Shown: positions 15,460 through 25,158 of the stretch, piece after piece
Position numbering within the stretch: the stretch's first letter is position 1
Layout: every line of letters starts with the position of its first letter
Assembly: GCA_937928215.1 (NCBI GenBank)
Contig: CALFWL010000020.1
Location: 1-50,517 of the forward strand
Direction of reading: 5' to 3'
From: an uncultured Pirellulaceae bacterium
GTDB lineage: Bacteria > Planctomycetota > Planctomycetia > Pirellulales > Pirellulaceae
DNA length: 50,517 nt
Position numbers and translations under genes: made by a program
The notes under the pieces: model-generated
The model's database searches: none
What the model was told of the DNA's origin: nothing
Seen by the model: the letters and a program-made list of their open reading frames with translations, nothing else

Positions 15460-16545
15460 TTATTGTTGAGCAAATCCCTGACAATCACAGGTTTCCCAGC
15501 AGCCGGATTTGGCGGAACGATACATTGCTTCTTGGACGGCAATGCTTTTTAAGTAGGACGGTCCGTCGGTTTCAAATTTGCTGAGATTGAGTCTCAGTCC
15601 ATCTGCAAAATGCTGCTGCGTCGCAAAGACGCAGTCGCCGGCAAATCCGCTGTCCGAAGGCGCGTACGTGTGAGCTTTCTCTGGTCGTCCCAACTCTTGA
15701 ACCGTGAGCCGCCCGTCGTCGTGCAAGCGGATGGTGCCTCCGTTGCCTTCGACCAAAAGTTCACCAAAGGTATAGCGAGGATTGGCTGCGGTCGATTCAT
15801 TGAACCGATTGGCATCGTAGAGTCCCTGCCCGCCATCGAAAAAATCGAAAATCGCAATCGCCGAATCTTCTCCCGCGATCACGGGATTCAATTTCCGTGT
15901 GCTGCACCAGACTCTGTTGATTTCTCCGGCCAAGTAGCGAAACGTGTCAATCGTGTGGATGCCCGCTTCAAAGATCAGAAACTTTTCCATGGTCTGGAAG
16001 TAAGGCTGTCGAGCCAAATAGGCGTCGTCACCCCAGCCGTCACCCGCTCGATTGCGAAACGAAAGCGTGTGCAGACGATCCCCAATCCGTTGATCGTTTA
16101 AGAGGTTTTTGATTTCGCGATACCACGGCTGGAATCGAAAGTTTTCATGAACCATGAACGGGATACCGGCAGCCTGAGCCATGGACACGATCCGAGCCGA
16201 TTCAGTGGCCGTTGGCGCAAGCGGTTTCTGACAGATCACCGCGATGCCTTGGGCGGCAACGTCCTGCACGATAGGCAGGTGAGTGTCGGGCCGAGTGACC
16301 ACGTCGACGAAGTCCAGCCGGTGCTGGCCGTCACTCAATGCGTCAAGCATCTCTCTGTGGTCGGTGAAGACTTTCGGGACCTTAAACTCCGCGGCGAAAG
16401 CTTCCGCTTTGTTCCGGTCCACGTCGCAAACGGCCTCGATGCGGACGTGATTGATTCGTTGCCACGCATCAAAATGAAAGCGGCTGAAGTAACCGGCTCC
16501 GATCACGGCTCCACGAAGGATTTTTGAACCTTGATCGCTCATCAA
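15460..16545 (-). CDS. Gfo/Idh/MocA-family oxidoreductase
   Basis: 361 residues with an N-terminal Rossmann fold (GAVIGAGYFSRFH) and the C-terminal alpha/beta domain of this family. The usual EKP catalytic-lysine motif reads VICQKPLAP, keeping the Lys with Gln in place of Glu. A conserved His occurs in EAGIHTIDTFRYLAGE. These enzymes oxidise or reduce sugars, inositols or sugar acids with NAD(P). The start overlaps the stop of the MFS transporter gene (ATGATGA), so translation is coupled and the substrate probably enters through that transporter. Confidence 0.9.
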   Translation of the reverse strand: MMSDQGSKILRGAVIGAGYFSRFHFDAWQRINHVRIEAVCDVDRNKAEAFAAEFKVPKVFTDHREMLDALSDGQHRLDFVDVVTRPDTHLPIVQDVAAQGIAVICQKPLAPTATESARIVSMAQAAGIPFMVHENFRFQPWYREIKNLLNDQRIGDRLHTLSFRNRAGDGWGDDAYLARQPYFQTMEKFLIFEAGIHTIDTFRYLAGEINRVWCSTRKLNPVIAGEDSAIAIFDFFDGGQGLYDANRFNESTAANPRYTFGELLVEGNGGTIRLHDDGRLTVQELGRPEKAHTYAPSDSGFAGDCVFATQQHFADGLRLNLSKFETDGPSYLKSIAVQEAMYRSAKSGCWETCDCQGFAQQ

Positions 16546-17822
16546 TCGCCACTCTTGGATTCAAGTTTTTCGATCAGCGGTCGGTCGGCACGGATGAAGC
16601 ACCACATCACGATCGCAACGATGTTCAATCCTGCGGCGAGGTAAAAGAACGGTTTGTGATTTCCACTCAATGCGACAAGGTAAGGAAACGCCAACGCGGT
16701 GCAAAACGATCCGAGATTCCCAACCATGTTCATCGATCCCGAAACGGCTCCGGTACTTCGACCACCAATGTCCAGACAGGTCGACCATGATGGGCTCAGG
16801 ACCATATCGCTGCCAAAGATAGCAACACACATGGCCAGCACCGCATAAAACGGAGTCGTCATATTTACGCAACCAATCATTCCTGCTGCCGCCAGCACAA
16901 AGCCGATCATCGCGGGCAGCCTGCGCGAAAGGTTCCATCTTCCAAAACGGTACAACGTGTCGACGGTGATTCCAGAAAGCCAATTCCCTGCAACGCCGCA
17001 CAACAGCGGCATCATCGCGTACTGCCCCGTCTGCACGGGAGTCAAGGAGTATTCCTTTTGCAGATAAGGAAAAAACCAGCTGACAACAAAGAAGAACGTG
17101 AAGTTGTGTGCCACGTATTGCACCATCAGCATCCACATCGTGGGAGCACCGAGAATCTGCGCCGTCGAATAAGCCGCGCCGGGTTCACCAACGTTGTTTG
17201 AATCTTGAGGTCGATTCGCGAGGATGTAGGTCCGCTCACTTTCCTGAACGGCAAAATGAGTCTCCGGCGTGTTTCGGAATAGCAGATACCAGGCAACTGC
17301 CGCGATTAGTCCGAAGGCTCCCAGCAAGAAGAACGCCTGCTGCCAACCGCCAGCGACGGCAATCAGCCAGACGACACCCGGCATCGCGATCGCCGCCCCC
17401 AGTCGCCCACCCGAAAAAATCAATGAGTTTGTGACGCCCCGTTCCTGCACCGGCAGCCACGAAACCAGAGCCCGTGAAATGGTTGGATATCCGGCAGCCT
17501 CTCCAACTCCAAAGAAAAACCGTGTCGCCAGCATCATGTAAAACGCTCGGGCCACACCGGTAAGCATTGTAAAAATTGACCACAGGACGCAGACGACCGT
17601 CATCACGATCCTCGGTCCAAAACGATCGGCCATCTTTCCGCCGGGCACTTGCAGCAACGCGTACCCCAACGTGAATGCTCCCATCACCCAGCCCATCTGG
17701 GTGTCGTCGAAGTTCAGATCGAGTGCGATGTCTTTCTTCGCCGCAGAGATGCAGGCTCGATCGATCCACATCAACATCGAAAGAAGAAACGCGCCGAAGA
17801 TCAGGAGGAAACGAACTGGCAT
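16542..17822 (-). CDS. MFS transporter, anion:cation symporter-like (hexuronate/glucarate type)
   Basis: About 426 residues with twelve predicted membrane helices. Loop motif GGKMADRFGPR after helix 2 is the MFS signature. GVGEAAGYPTISRALVSWLP is typical of the ACS subfamily (ExuT, GudP), which carries organic anions such as hexuronates, glucarate or tartrate. The track start at 17837 is a TTG inside the preceding gene. The ATG at 17822 (MPVRFLLIFG) lies seven bases after the dehydrogenase stop. It sits between a hydroxyacid dehydrogenase and a sugar oxidoreductase, suggesting uptake of a sugar-derived acid. Confidence 0.88.
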   Translation of the reverse strand: MPVRFLLIFGAFLLSMLMWIDRACISAAKKDIALDLNFDDTQMGWVMGAFTLGYALLQVPGGKMADRFGPRIVMTVVCVLWSIFTMLTGVARAFYMMLATRFFFGVGEAAGYPTISRALVSWLPVQERGVTNSLIFSGGRLGAAIAMPGVVWLIAVAGGWQQAFFLLGAFGLIAAVAWYLLFRNTPETHFAVQESERTYILANRPQDSNNVGEPGAAYSTAQILGAPTMWMLMVQYVAHNFTFFFVVSWFFPYLQKEYSLTPVQTGQYAMMPLLCGVAGNWLSGITVDTLYRFGRWNLSRRLPAMIGFVLAAAGMIGCVNMTTPFYAVLAMCVAIFGSDMVLSPSWSTCLDIGGRSTGAVSGSMNMVGNLGSFCTALAFPYLVALSGNHKPFFYLAAGLNIVAIVMWCFIRADRPLIEKLESKSGD

Positions 17823-17829
17823 GGTTGAC

Positions 17830-18909
17830 TCACTCAATCAGGTTTTGGAGTTCGGCTGAGATCAAATCCGTCATCTGTCCGGTCAGCATTTTTCCACCCA
17901 TATCGGGTGTTCGATTGTCGGGATTGGAAAGAACTTTTGCGACCGCGTCATCCAGCCAGCTGGCCGCCTGTTTGGTTTGGTCGTGGTCGAGCCAATCGAG
18001 CATCATGGCGGTTGAAAGAATCATCGCGATTGGGTTGGCGATGCCTTTTCCGGCAATGTCCGGTGCCGAGCCGTGCGATGGCTGGAACACGGCGGCCTGT
18101 GAGCCAATGTCGCCCGACGGAGCCATGCCCATTCCACCCACCAGACCGGCGGCCAAGTCCGACAAAATATCGCCGAACATATTTTCAGTAACCATCACGT
18201 CAAAGCGGTCGGGATTGCGTACCATAAACAACGCGCTGGCGTCGACGTACATGTGTTCCGATTCGATATCGGGGAACTCAGTCGCGACCTCGTCAAAGAT
18301 TTCGCGAAAGTAAAACAATGCCGACAGCACGTTCGCTTTATCGATCAGCGTGACCTTCTTTTTCCCGTCGCGCTTTCTAGCCAGCTCAAACGCCAGCCTA
18401 GTGACTCGTTCTGCTCCGCGTCGGGTGATCTTCATCACGTTGGTCGCTTCACCCGCCTGTTTGTCTGTCTTTCCCCCACGCCCGCTGAACAAACCTTCGG
18501 TACTTTCGCGAATGAGAACAAAATCAAACCCGCCCGGTCCGTATTTTTTAAGCGGCGTATCGTTTTGGTGAAACAAGCGAATCGGTCGAACTCCACCAAA
18601 AAGTTCAAGTCGTTCTCGCAGCTCGATCTGCGGCGCAATCTCGGTCCCGTTGGGATAGCGAACGTTCGGCAAACCCATTGCTCCAAGTAAAATCGCATCG
18701 CACTGTTGGCAAGCGGCAAAGGTCGAATCAGGCAGTCCTTGCCCGCTGCGAAGATACTCGCCGACACCGACCGACTGCTCATCTAGACGAAATGACACGT
18801 CGGGCAGGTGGGGCTCGATCTGTTTGAGTAAACGAGTCGCCTGTTGAGTGACTTCAGGCCCAATCCCATCGCCGCCCAATACGACGATATGAAATTCTTT
18901 TTCGCACAT
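17830..18909 (-). CDS. Isocitrate/isopropylmalate dehydrogenase-family enzyme (tartrate or malate type possible)
   Basis: 359-residue beta-decarboxylating dehydrogenase with GGDGIGPEV at the start, metal/NAD motif ENMFGDILSDLAAG and cofactor loop HGSAPDIAGKGIANP. The substrate loop reads RESTEGLFSGRGG, whereas true LeuB proteins have RELTGGIY. It is therefore unlikely to be the leucine-pathway enzyme and more likely a tartrate, D-malate or other hydroxyacid dehydrogenase. It is the first gene of a three-gene operon with the ACS transporter and the Gfo/Idh/MocA gene, and no leuC or leuD is present. The ATG at 18909 lacks a strong ribosome site. Confidence 0.85.
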   Translation of the reverse strand: MCEKEFHIVVLGGDGIGPEVTQQATRLLKQIEPHLPDVSFRLDEQSVGVGEYLRSGQGLPDSTFAACQQCDAILLGAMGLPNVRYPNGTEIAPQIELRERLELFGGVRPIRLFHQNDTPLKKYGPGGFDFVLIRESTEGLFSGRGGKTDKQAGEATNVMKITRRGAERVTRLAFELARKRDGKKKVTLIDKANVLSALFYFREIFDEVATEFPDIESEHMYVDASALFMVRNPDRFDVMVTENMFGDILSDLAAGLVGGMGMAPSGDIGSQAAVFQPSHGSAPDIAGKGIANPIAMILSTAMMLDWLDHDQTKQAASWLDDAVAKVLSNPDNRTPDMGGKMLTGQMTDLISAELQNLIE

Positions 18910-18981
18910 GAACGGTCGGGAGACATTGTTAGTTTCAGTTTCGGAAGCCGACAGTTTAGCCCGTTCTGCTGTGGCGGTCGA

Positions 18982-21480
18982 CTACTCCAGAGCCCAGCAC
19001 TCCAGTCCGTTTTCCGTTGTTACCAGGATCGTTGGCTGAGCCGACTTCATCATGATCAATCGGACTCCTCTAGGAGGATGGGAGAGTTTTACATCACCCA
19101 ACCATTTTCCAGTGTTAGAAAATATGTGCACCGCATTCGCGCTGGTGGCGACCGCAAATTGCGACAGCGAGTGCGCACTGTCGGTGTTTGTTTCGACAGT
19201 CAGTGAGCATACTGGATCGATCGCCGAGTTGAACGCTTGCGGTCCAATCGCGACCTTGCTTCGGAACTTCATCTCTGGTGTGACACGAACAACGTGCCAG
19301 TTCCCGTACTGATCGATACTGGTTGCGATGAACGTCGATTCGCTCCCCCGCCCAGTCTGGTAAACGGACAAAAAGTTCAAAGGCATATCGGCCATGAAAT
19401 TTCTTGCTGGAGCAGATTGGCTGATGGAACGAAGTTTGCCACCGGATACAAAGGCAATATGTTCAGGACCTGACGCGATCGAATTTGCATGAACCGCTGC
19501 TGCGATTTTAAGTTCCGATTCACGCCAAGTTTCGGATTCATATCCGAGAATCCCATTATCCTTGGTTGCAATCAAAAGCCCTTCGTTCGTTGCGCTGAGA
19601 AGATTAAGCTGCACGTCAGTGACGGGACTTGGTGGATTTCGAGGCGTTGTCGGGAGCGTGGTCAGCGGATCGAAATGTTTGTCAAACAGGTAGACGTGCT
19701 CGGAGAGCGGACTGTAAAAAGCGTGTTGGTCTCCGTTTTTAGTGGTGCAGATCTTTGAAGCAGCCACCTTGTCCGGCAACTCAAGCTCTTTCCTCGCTTG
19801 GATCTGCCCGTCTTCGTTGACGATCACAACCGAACGCCAACCATCAAGAACAATCATCTCCCACTTGTCATCGACGGGGTTCATTCGAACCGAAAGATTA
19901 CCCGCTTGCTTAAAATCCTGTGCGACCCACAGTCGCCTGGGCTTGATCTGTGGCGGTTCACTGCGAGCGGGTAGCTTTGCAGAGGAGGCAGCCGTGTCGT
20001 TCGTCATTGGTCGCTGGATGGACTTAAGATTTACTGGAAGCAGGGCCGTCGCATCCACTCGGGCCAATGCGGATTTGTATCGAGTCATAAATTCCTGATA
20101 CTGATCCAACATCTCGTCGGCTAGGTTTTCTCCTGCCGCGACACGTTTGATGGCGGTCACCAAGTCGTTGCTCCAGCCATCGCCGACCACCGACGCCGCG
20201 AATTGGACTCGTGAATCTTCATCCAGCAACACAACCGAAGGGATGTCGCGAATCGCCAGTTCAATGCTTGCTGCAAGCCCCGGATCATAGAACATGGGAA
20301 CGTCAGAGCTTGCCATCGCCGCCGTCAACGCTGGCCGAACAAAATGGGGTTGAGCAGATGTGCCTTCCAGTTCCGAATCGGAGTAAATGATTCCAAAATT
20401 GAATTGATTCGCTGGAAGTTGTTCTGACAACTTGGTAAGCAAATGGATCGCATCGTACGAGTTTTCGCCACCCAGCCAGAGCAGAGCAGTCGGTTTTCCG
20501 TCGAAGTGCAAATGGTCGACCGATTTTCCATCAGGTTGAATCAAACGAAAACGATCGACAACCTGGCCGATAGATTCCACCGGCAGCGCCTGCGGCAACG
20601 TGACAAACGACTTGACCGGAGTCGAATTTTTTCGGGGCTGAAGCTGAAACGTTTCCGAATCAAACGCTGTGTTGACCGAGGCGTTTTCAAAACGAGCCAA
20701 CATTCGCAGGTCGGTGATGTTGGGAGCGGCCATGACTTGGGGGTCGAGCAGCTTCAGCGGCAGGCTCATCTGGAGCAACAGACCGGAAGTTTTATCGATC
20801 CAGATGTCGCAACCGAGGCCTTCAGCCAACGAACGAATCACATAACATTCATGCTTGCCTAGGGTCGCATCCGCTAGTCGCTCGACTTCAGGTGCGTTTT
20901 GCAACCAGGCGCAAGGAAGTTGCCCCGTTAGTAAACTCAGTGGAGCCGGAATCAGTTTCTCGCGTAGCGTTTTGTCCACTTCGTTCAGCGGCAGCTCGGA
21001 ATAGCCTCCCAAAAACACACGTGCAATTGGGTCACGAAAAACGTTTGTCACCGGCGGTTGCCCGTTCTGGTAGGGCACGACCATTCGCTGACCGTCCAGG
21101 TTGGCAGTTTCAATATCGTAGACGTAGCAACTGAGTCGTTGACCATCACCTTTGAGATGAGCCCCAAAGACTTCCATGGCCAGTTTGCCATCAGCTGACC
21201 AAGCGGTCGACCACCGTTGCGGCTCTTCGGTCAGCAGGCCATCTTTTCGATAGCTGAGCAACAGGACTCCGTCGTCGCGATAGTTTTTTGCATTCGCATA
21301 AACGGCTTGCATCAGCGTAACGATCTGGTCTGCCGAAACTCCGTCACTGGGTGCTGCCGCATTGCCTGTCCGTTGACCGTCAGCGGTCTGGTCGGCTACG
21401 TTCTGCGGTTGACATCCACAGGCGGTGGCAATCAGTATTGAGACCAGCCACAGCGAAACGACATGTTTGCTACGATCCAT
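18982..21480 (-). CDS. Predicted lipoprotein with thioredoxin-like middle and beta-propeller-like C-terminus
   Basis: 832 residues from the ATG at 21480. The N-terminus MDRSKHVVSLWLVSILIATAC is a lipoprotein signal with lipid-attachment Cys at 21 or 23. The first ~250 residues resemble planctomycete outer-membrane lipoprotein-sorting-like domains (SADQIVTLMQAVYANAKNYRDDG). A thioredoxin-like section follows (KPTALLWLGGENSYDAIHLL to IPSVVLLDEDSRVQF) without a CxxC. From about residue 560 repeated short blades suggest a beta-propeller (WEMIVLDGWRSVVIVNEDGQ, EGLLIATKDNGILGYES). The track start at 21795 adds 105 implausible residues ahead of the signal. It probably sits in the periplasm or outer membrane. 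The function is unknown. Confidence 0.75.
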   Translation of the reverse strand: MDRSKHVVSLWLVSILIATACGCQPQNVADQTADGQRTGNAAAPSDGVSADQIVTLMQAVYANAKNYRDDGVLLLSYRKDGLLTEEPQRWSTAWSADGKLAMEVFGAHLKGDGQRLSCYVYDIETANLDGQRMVVPYQNGQPPVTNVFRDPIARVFLGGYSELPLNEVDKTLREKLIPAPLSLLTGQLPCAWLQNAPEVERLADATLGKHECYVIRSLAEGLGCDIWIDKTSGLLLQMSLPLKLLDPQVMAAPNITDLRMLARFENASVNTAFDSETFQLQPRKNSTPVKSFVTLPQALPVESIGQVVDRFRLIQPDGKSVDHLHFDGKPTALLWLGGENSYDAIHLLTKLSEQLPANQFNFGIIYSDSELEGTSAQPHFVRPALTAAMASSDVPMFYDPGLAASIELAIRDIPSVVLLDEDSRVQFAASVVGDGWSNDLVTAIKRVAAGENLADEMLDQYQEFMTRYKSALARVDATALLPVNLKSIQRPMTNDTAASSAKLPARSEPPQIKPRRLWVAQDFKQAGNLSVRMNPVDDKWEMIVLDGWRSVVIVNEDGQIQARKELELPDKVAASKICTTKNGDQHAFYSPLSEHVYLFDKHFDPLTTLPTTPRNPPSPVTDVQLNLLSATNEGLLIATKDNGILGYESETWRESELKIAAAVHANSIASGPEHIAFVSGGKLRSISQSAPARNFMADMPLNFLSVYQTGRGSESTFIATSIDQYGNWHVVRVTPEMKFRSKVAIGPQAFNSAIDPVCSLTVETNTDSAHSLSQFAVATSANAVHIFSNTGKWLGDVKLSHPPRGVRLIMMKSAQPTILVTTENGLECWALE

Positions 21481-21891
21481 CGAAATAAAGTCACCTTCTA
21501 CTGTCAACATTGGTGGCAATCCCGCGACCGAGCGCTCGACGGCTACATTTGTTGGTGCGGTAAGCTTGTACTGAAAACGATGTCGCTTTCGTGAGTGCTC
21601 ATCAGAACGGCTGATGGTGTACGAGAGTTCAATTAGACAGAAGAATACGGCTCGCGTAAACACAAAGCGAAACGGCAATGTTTCCTCCGAAGGTAGAGGA
21701 TCACCACGGCAAACGCTATGCTGGGAGCAGAATGAGCGGCTTTGCGTTTCGGTAAACAATAGCCGGAGCACCGGCCTCAACAGTTCCAAGGCCAAATCGC
21801 GGGTAACGCGCGGTTGCCGTGAGGGCTTGATTTCTCATTCGTCGATTCGAATTCGTTGACTTAAGATTCTGTTTCCTATTCAATCAATCCA
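21481..21891. other. Divergent intergenic region, no gene seen
   Basis: 411 bases between the lipoprotein gene (minus) and the LarA-like gene (plus). It must hold both promoters. A TTGACT lies at 21856-21861, but no convincing -10 at normal spacing was found and it is very close to the start codon. The short ORF at 21614-21859 has no supporting feature. Confidence 0.4.
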
Positions 21892-23109
21892 ATGCAGTCT
21901 ACCCTTACCTCTGAATCTCTCGCGGCCCTTGATCATCCGCGTTTTGTGCGACCGCAGAACATGGCTGACTCTGGTGATGTCGATGTCGCGGCGTTGTTGG
22001 CAGCATCGCTGAACGAACCGCAAGATTATCCGCCGTTGAAGGATTCTGTGTTTGCGGGAGACACGGTTGCGATCGCTTTGCAACGTGATTTGCCTAGGCC
22101 GACCACCGTGCTGAACGGTTTGTTGGACTATTTGTTAACTTTGAATGTCGAGCCGACGGACATCACAGTGGTGCTGCCGGGATCATTGGCCGAGCCGTTT
22201 GGGATCAAACCGAACGAGTACCAGAGCCAAATGGTGGAGGGTGAAGAGCAAGCGACACCGCCGCCTGTCTTTCCGTTGCAACGCGAGTTTCATTCGATCA
22301 ATTGCCAGGTTCACGACCCTGATAACCCGGCCGGTCTATCGTACCTGTGTGCCAACGAGGCGGGAGAGCCGGTTCACGTCAATCGAGTCTTGGTTGACGC
22401 GGACGTGGTGATCCCTGTCGGCGGCCCCGTGTTCGATCGCCACTCGAGTTTTCAAGACTGCATTTACCCTGCGTTTGGATCTTCGGCCGCCATTGCTCGG
22501 TTTTCGGAATGTGATTCGATTGCCGATCGTCATGCAGAGACGGAACTTGCGAACGATTCTTTGGGTGCGTTTTTCATGATTCAGTCGGTTGCCGGACCAG
22601 GTGAGCAGCTGACCAACATCATTTCAGGCGATCGAAAATCTGCGAAGTTTGCGGCGGCAAAGCAGTCGGCAAAGCTTTGGTCAGTTGACGCCACCGAAGT
22701 CTTCGACGCGGCGATTTTGACGGTTGAATCACGCGCGTACGATCAGTCATGGCAGAATTTTGCGGCGGCGTTGGAGGTGGGCAGCAAGTTCGTCAATGAT
22801 GGAGCTCCGATTGTCGTATGGTCGGACCTTGCCTACTCACCCGATCGCGACACTCGAAAAGCGTTCCGCGCAAAATTCGAAGAAACGATTCCCGACTCGC
22901 TTCCCATGCCGATGCAGCGGTTGGCGGCAACGCTGAAAGATCATCCGGTTTACTTACGGTCGAAAGTGACTCGGACGACCATCGAAGAACTGGGGCTGAC
23001 GGTGATTGAAACGGTCGATGAGCTGAAGCGTTTGACTGCGTCGGCTGATCGATGCGTCGTTCTGCGAGACGCTCACGGATGCCAGCTTCCCGCCATTGAG
23101 AAACCGTAA
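21892..23109 (+). CDS. LarA-like (nickel-dependent lactate racemase N-terminal fold) protein, likely non-canonical
   Basis: 405 residues. The stretch AGDTVAIALQRDLPRPTTVLNGLLDYLL, the following PTDITVVLPGS, and later GEPVHVNRVLVDADVVIPVGGP follow the order of the LarA catalytic fold. In LarA the next segment is PH...GFSGGAK, where the Lys binds the nickel-pincer cofactor. Here it reads FDRHSSFQDCIYPAFGS and that Lys is missing. It may therefore use no cofactor or have another activity. It starts at the ATG at 21892 without a clear Shine-Dalgarno. ygfZ follows after 12 bases, suggesting an operon. Confidence 0.65.
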   Translation: MQSTLTSESLAALDHPRFVRPQNMADSGDVDVAALLAASLNEPQDYPPLKDSVFAGDTVAIALQRDLPRPTTVLNGLLDYLLTLNVEPTDITVVLPGSLAEPFGIKPNEYQSQMVEGEEQATPPPVFPLQREFHSINCQVHDPDNPAGLSYLCANEAGEPVHVNRVLVDADVVIPVGGPVFDRHSSFQDCIYPAFGSSAAIARFSECDSIADRHAETELANDSLGAFFMIQSVAGPGEQLTNIISGDRKSAKFAAAKQSAKLWSVDATEVFDAAILTVESRAYDQSWQNFAAALEVGSKFVNDGAPIVVWSDLAYSPDRDTRKAFRAKFEETIPDSLPMPMQRLAATLKDHPVYLRSKVTRTTIEELGLTVIETVDELKRLTASADRCVVLRDAHGCQLPAIEKP

Positions 23110-23121
23110 GGCTATTGAACG

Positions 23122-24078
23122 ATGTGGACCGAAGAACTTCAAACCGACTACGAGTCTTTGCTCGCCGGAACCGCGATCGCTCCGCTGGACGATCATTTTG
23201 TGATTGCGCTCACCGGTGAGGACCGGCACTCGTTTTTGCACAATTTCTGTACGGCGGACATCAAGCAACTGACCGTGGGTCATTGTTGCGAGGCGTTTAT
23301 TCTCAACGGAAAAGGCAAGACGATGGCGATGGTCCACGTGCTGGCTTTCGTCGATGCGATCTGGCTGGTCGCTGCCGATGCGGCGAACACGTCGACCTTG
23401 ATTGAACATCTGGATCGTTACATCATTCGCGAAGACGTACAACTGGCGGACCTGACCAGCAAAGTGCGGATGTTTTTTGCGCCTGGCGAACGGGCCGCTG
23501 CGGCCGTTGGGCTGGTCGATCAACTGCCCAACGAGTGTTCGTTTCTGGAACCTCTGGGGGATTCCGTTCGAGCCGCAACCATCGAGATCGCCGGTTTTGG
23601 GCTGTGGCTGGCCAAGCAACGGAACTCGGAGAACTCGGACGAGGAATTGCTGAAGGGATTGGACGTGCTGTGCGTTACGCTTGCGTCACCGATTGCACTC
23701 GATTCCATTCGCATCGAACGAAAGACTCCATGGTCAGGCACCGAAGCCGATGAGTCGAATCTGCCCCAAGAATTGCAGCGAGACGAAAAAGCGATTTCGT
23801 TTACCAAGGGCTGTTACCTGGGGCAAGAAACGGTCGCTCGACTGGATGCACTCGGGCGAGTCAACCAGTTGCTGGTGTGTGTGCAGTTGGGTCAAGAGGC
23901 AGTTGCTGCAGGTGTCGAATTGAAAGCCGAGCAAAAAACGGTGGGGCGAGTCACTTCGATCGCGTGGTCACCGGAGTCGGATCAGTGGATTGGATTCGCG
24001 TTCGTCCGCCGGGCGCATGCAACCGCCGGATCGCAATTGCAGGTGGCTGACGGCGGTACCGCCACTGTCGTTGAGTGA
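23122..24078 (+). CDS. ygfZ: YgfZ/GcvT-family folate-binding protein
   Basis: 318 residues with the YgfZ signature K-G-C-[FY]-x-G-Q-E in FTKGCYLGQETVARL. The N-terminal folate-fold core begins ALTGEDRHSFLHNFCTADIK. YgfZ proteins bind tetrahydrofolate and help repair or assemble certain Fe-S enzymes. It acts in the cytosol and probably has a housekeeping role. It is translated right after the LarA-like gene (12-base gap) and ends only 3 bases before the convergent WecG/TagA gene. Confidence 0.9.
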   Translation: MWTEELQTDYESLLAGTAIAPLDDHFVIALTGEDRHSFLHNFCTADIKQLTVGHCCEAFILNGKGKTMAMVHVLAFVDAIWLVAADAANTSTLIEHLDRYIIREDVQLADLTSKVRMFFAPGERAAAAVGLVDQLPNECSFLEPLGDSVRAATIEIAGFGLWLAKQRNSENSDEELLKGLDVLCVTLASPIALDSIRIERKTPWSGTEADESNLPQELQRDEKAISFTKGCYLGQETVARLDALGRVNQLLVCVQLGQEAVAAGVELKAEQKTVGRVTSIAWSPESDQWIGFAFVRRAHATAGSQLQVADGGTATVVE

Positions 24079-24081
24079 AAA

Positions 24082-24867
24082 CTAAGTGCGTTGTCCCGCT
24101 CGGTCCCAGCCCGACATTTGCCGTAGAACCAGTTGAGGGAAAATCCACGCGTCTTTGGCGTACCGTTTGACCAACCGTCTGGGCTCGCTACACATGCGAT
24201 GCAGCCACTCGATGCCAGCACGTTGCATCCAGACGGGAGCACGTTTTTTCTCACCGGCTAGGAAGTCAATTGTCGCGCCGACGCACAGAGCGGCTTTGGC
24301 CTTCATCTGGCGGTGATGTTGATGGATCCAGAGTTCCTGTTTGGGCGCTCCCAGTCCAAGGACGACAACGTCGGGCTTGGCTTGCGCGATTAAGTTCAAG
24401 ATTCGTTTGTTTTCCGCACTGTCTTTTTCGAACCCCAGCGGCGGGCTGTAGATGCCGACCGTTTGGACTCGAGGCCACCGTTGCTTCATGTTCTCAGCGG
24501 CTCGAAACGCGACGCCTTCCGCGGCTCCCAGCAGAAAGACCCGCAGTTCGCCCGATGCTTGAAATGAATCAAACAGCTTGGGAACCAGTTCTGAGCCCGG
24601 GACTCGTTCTGGCAATGGCTGCCGGAGCAATCGCGAGGCCCAAATGATTGGATGTCCGTCTGGAAGGATCATGGCCGCATCCTCGTAAGCGGCGCGGAGT
24701 GCTAGGTTTTCCTGTAACAGCACGGCGTGGTCCACATTAGGCGTCACGACAAAGCGACAACCTGTGGCCGGAACATCTGACTCTATCCACGATCGAAGAT
24801 CCGCAATTGCTTCTGGCATTCGCACGGCGTCGATGTTAATTCCAAACAGATTTTTTTTTGGGTTCAT
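24082..24867 (-). CDS. WecG/TagA/CpsF-family glycosyltransferase
   Basis: 261 residues. GT26 hallmarks are present: TPNVDHAVLLQ, the catalytic-site ILPDGHPIIWASRL, RVPGSELVP, and the C-terminal VVLGLGAPKQELWIHQH. This family transfers ManNAc, ManNAcA or glucose to a lipid-linked sugar in surface polysaccharide synthesis, at the inner face of the membrane. It is divergent from the polysaccharide deacetylase and GT4 genes, with a 291-base gap (24868-25158) that carries a consensus TTGACA at 25058 but no matching -10. The three genes probably contribute to one polysaccharide. Confidence 0.92.
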   Translation of the reverse strand: MNPKKNLFGINIDAVRMPEAIADLRSWIESDVPATGCRFVVTPNVDHAVLLQENLALRAAYEDAAMILPDGHPIIWASRLLRQPLPERVPGSELVPKLFDSFQASGELRVFLLGAAEGVAFRAAENMKQRWPRVQTVGIYSPPLGFEKDSAENKRILNLIAQAKPDVVVLGLGAPKQELWIHQHHRQMKAKAALCVGATIDFLAGEKKRAPVWMQRAGIEWLHRMCSEPRRLVKRYAKDAWIFPQLVLRQMSGWDRAGQRT

Positions 24868-25158
24868 GCCGAATCAATCGCTCAAAACAGTCTTCTTTCG
24901 ATGGGAGCAAAATGGAACGCTTCCCTCGATCAAAAGTACGTCAGGCTACGATGGCTTGCGGCGTCGCGGTCACCCGGAAATTTGAATCAAGTCAAACGCG
25001 TCCGGTTCTGATATTTGTGACGATAAATTGGGCTCGCTTGCAACTGCAATGAACTTGTTGACAAGCAATCACCGAGTTCGCTGCCCCAATAACCAACAAT
25101 TCAGTAACGCGTAAGCGACCTTTTCAACGGTGCCCGAATTTAAATTCGATCTTTTAAC

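Noticed and set aside
17830-18909. Calling this gene leuB
   Set aside because: The substrate loop is not of the LeuB type and no leucine genes are nearby, so only the family was named.
25058-25063. TTGACA as promoter of the deacetylase operon
   Set aside because: No acceptable -10 hexamer 16-18 bases downstream, so it is mentioned but not annotated as a promoter.
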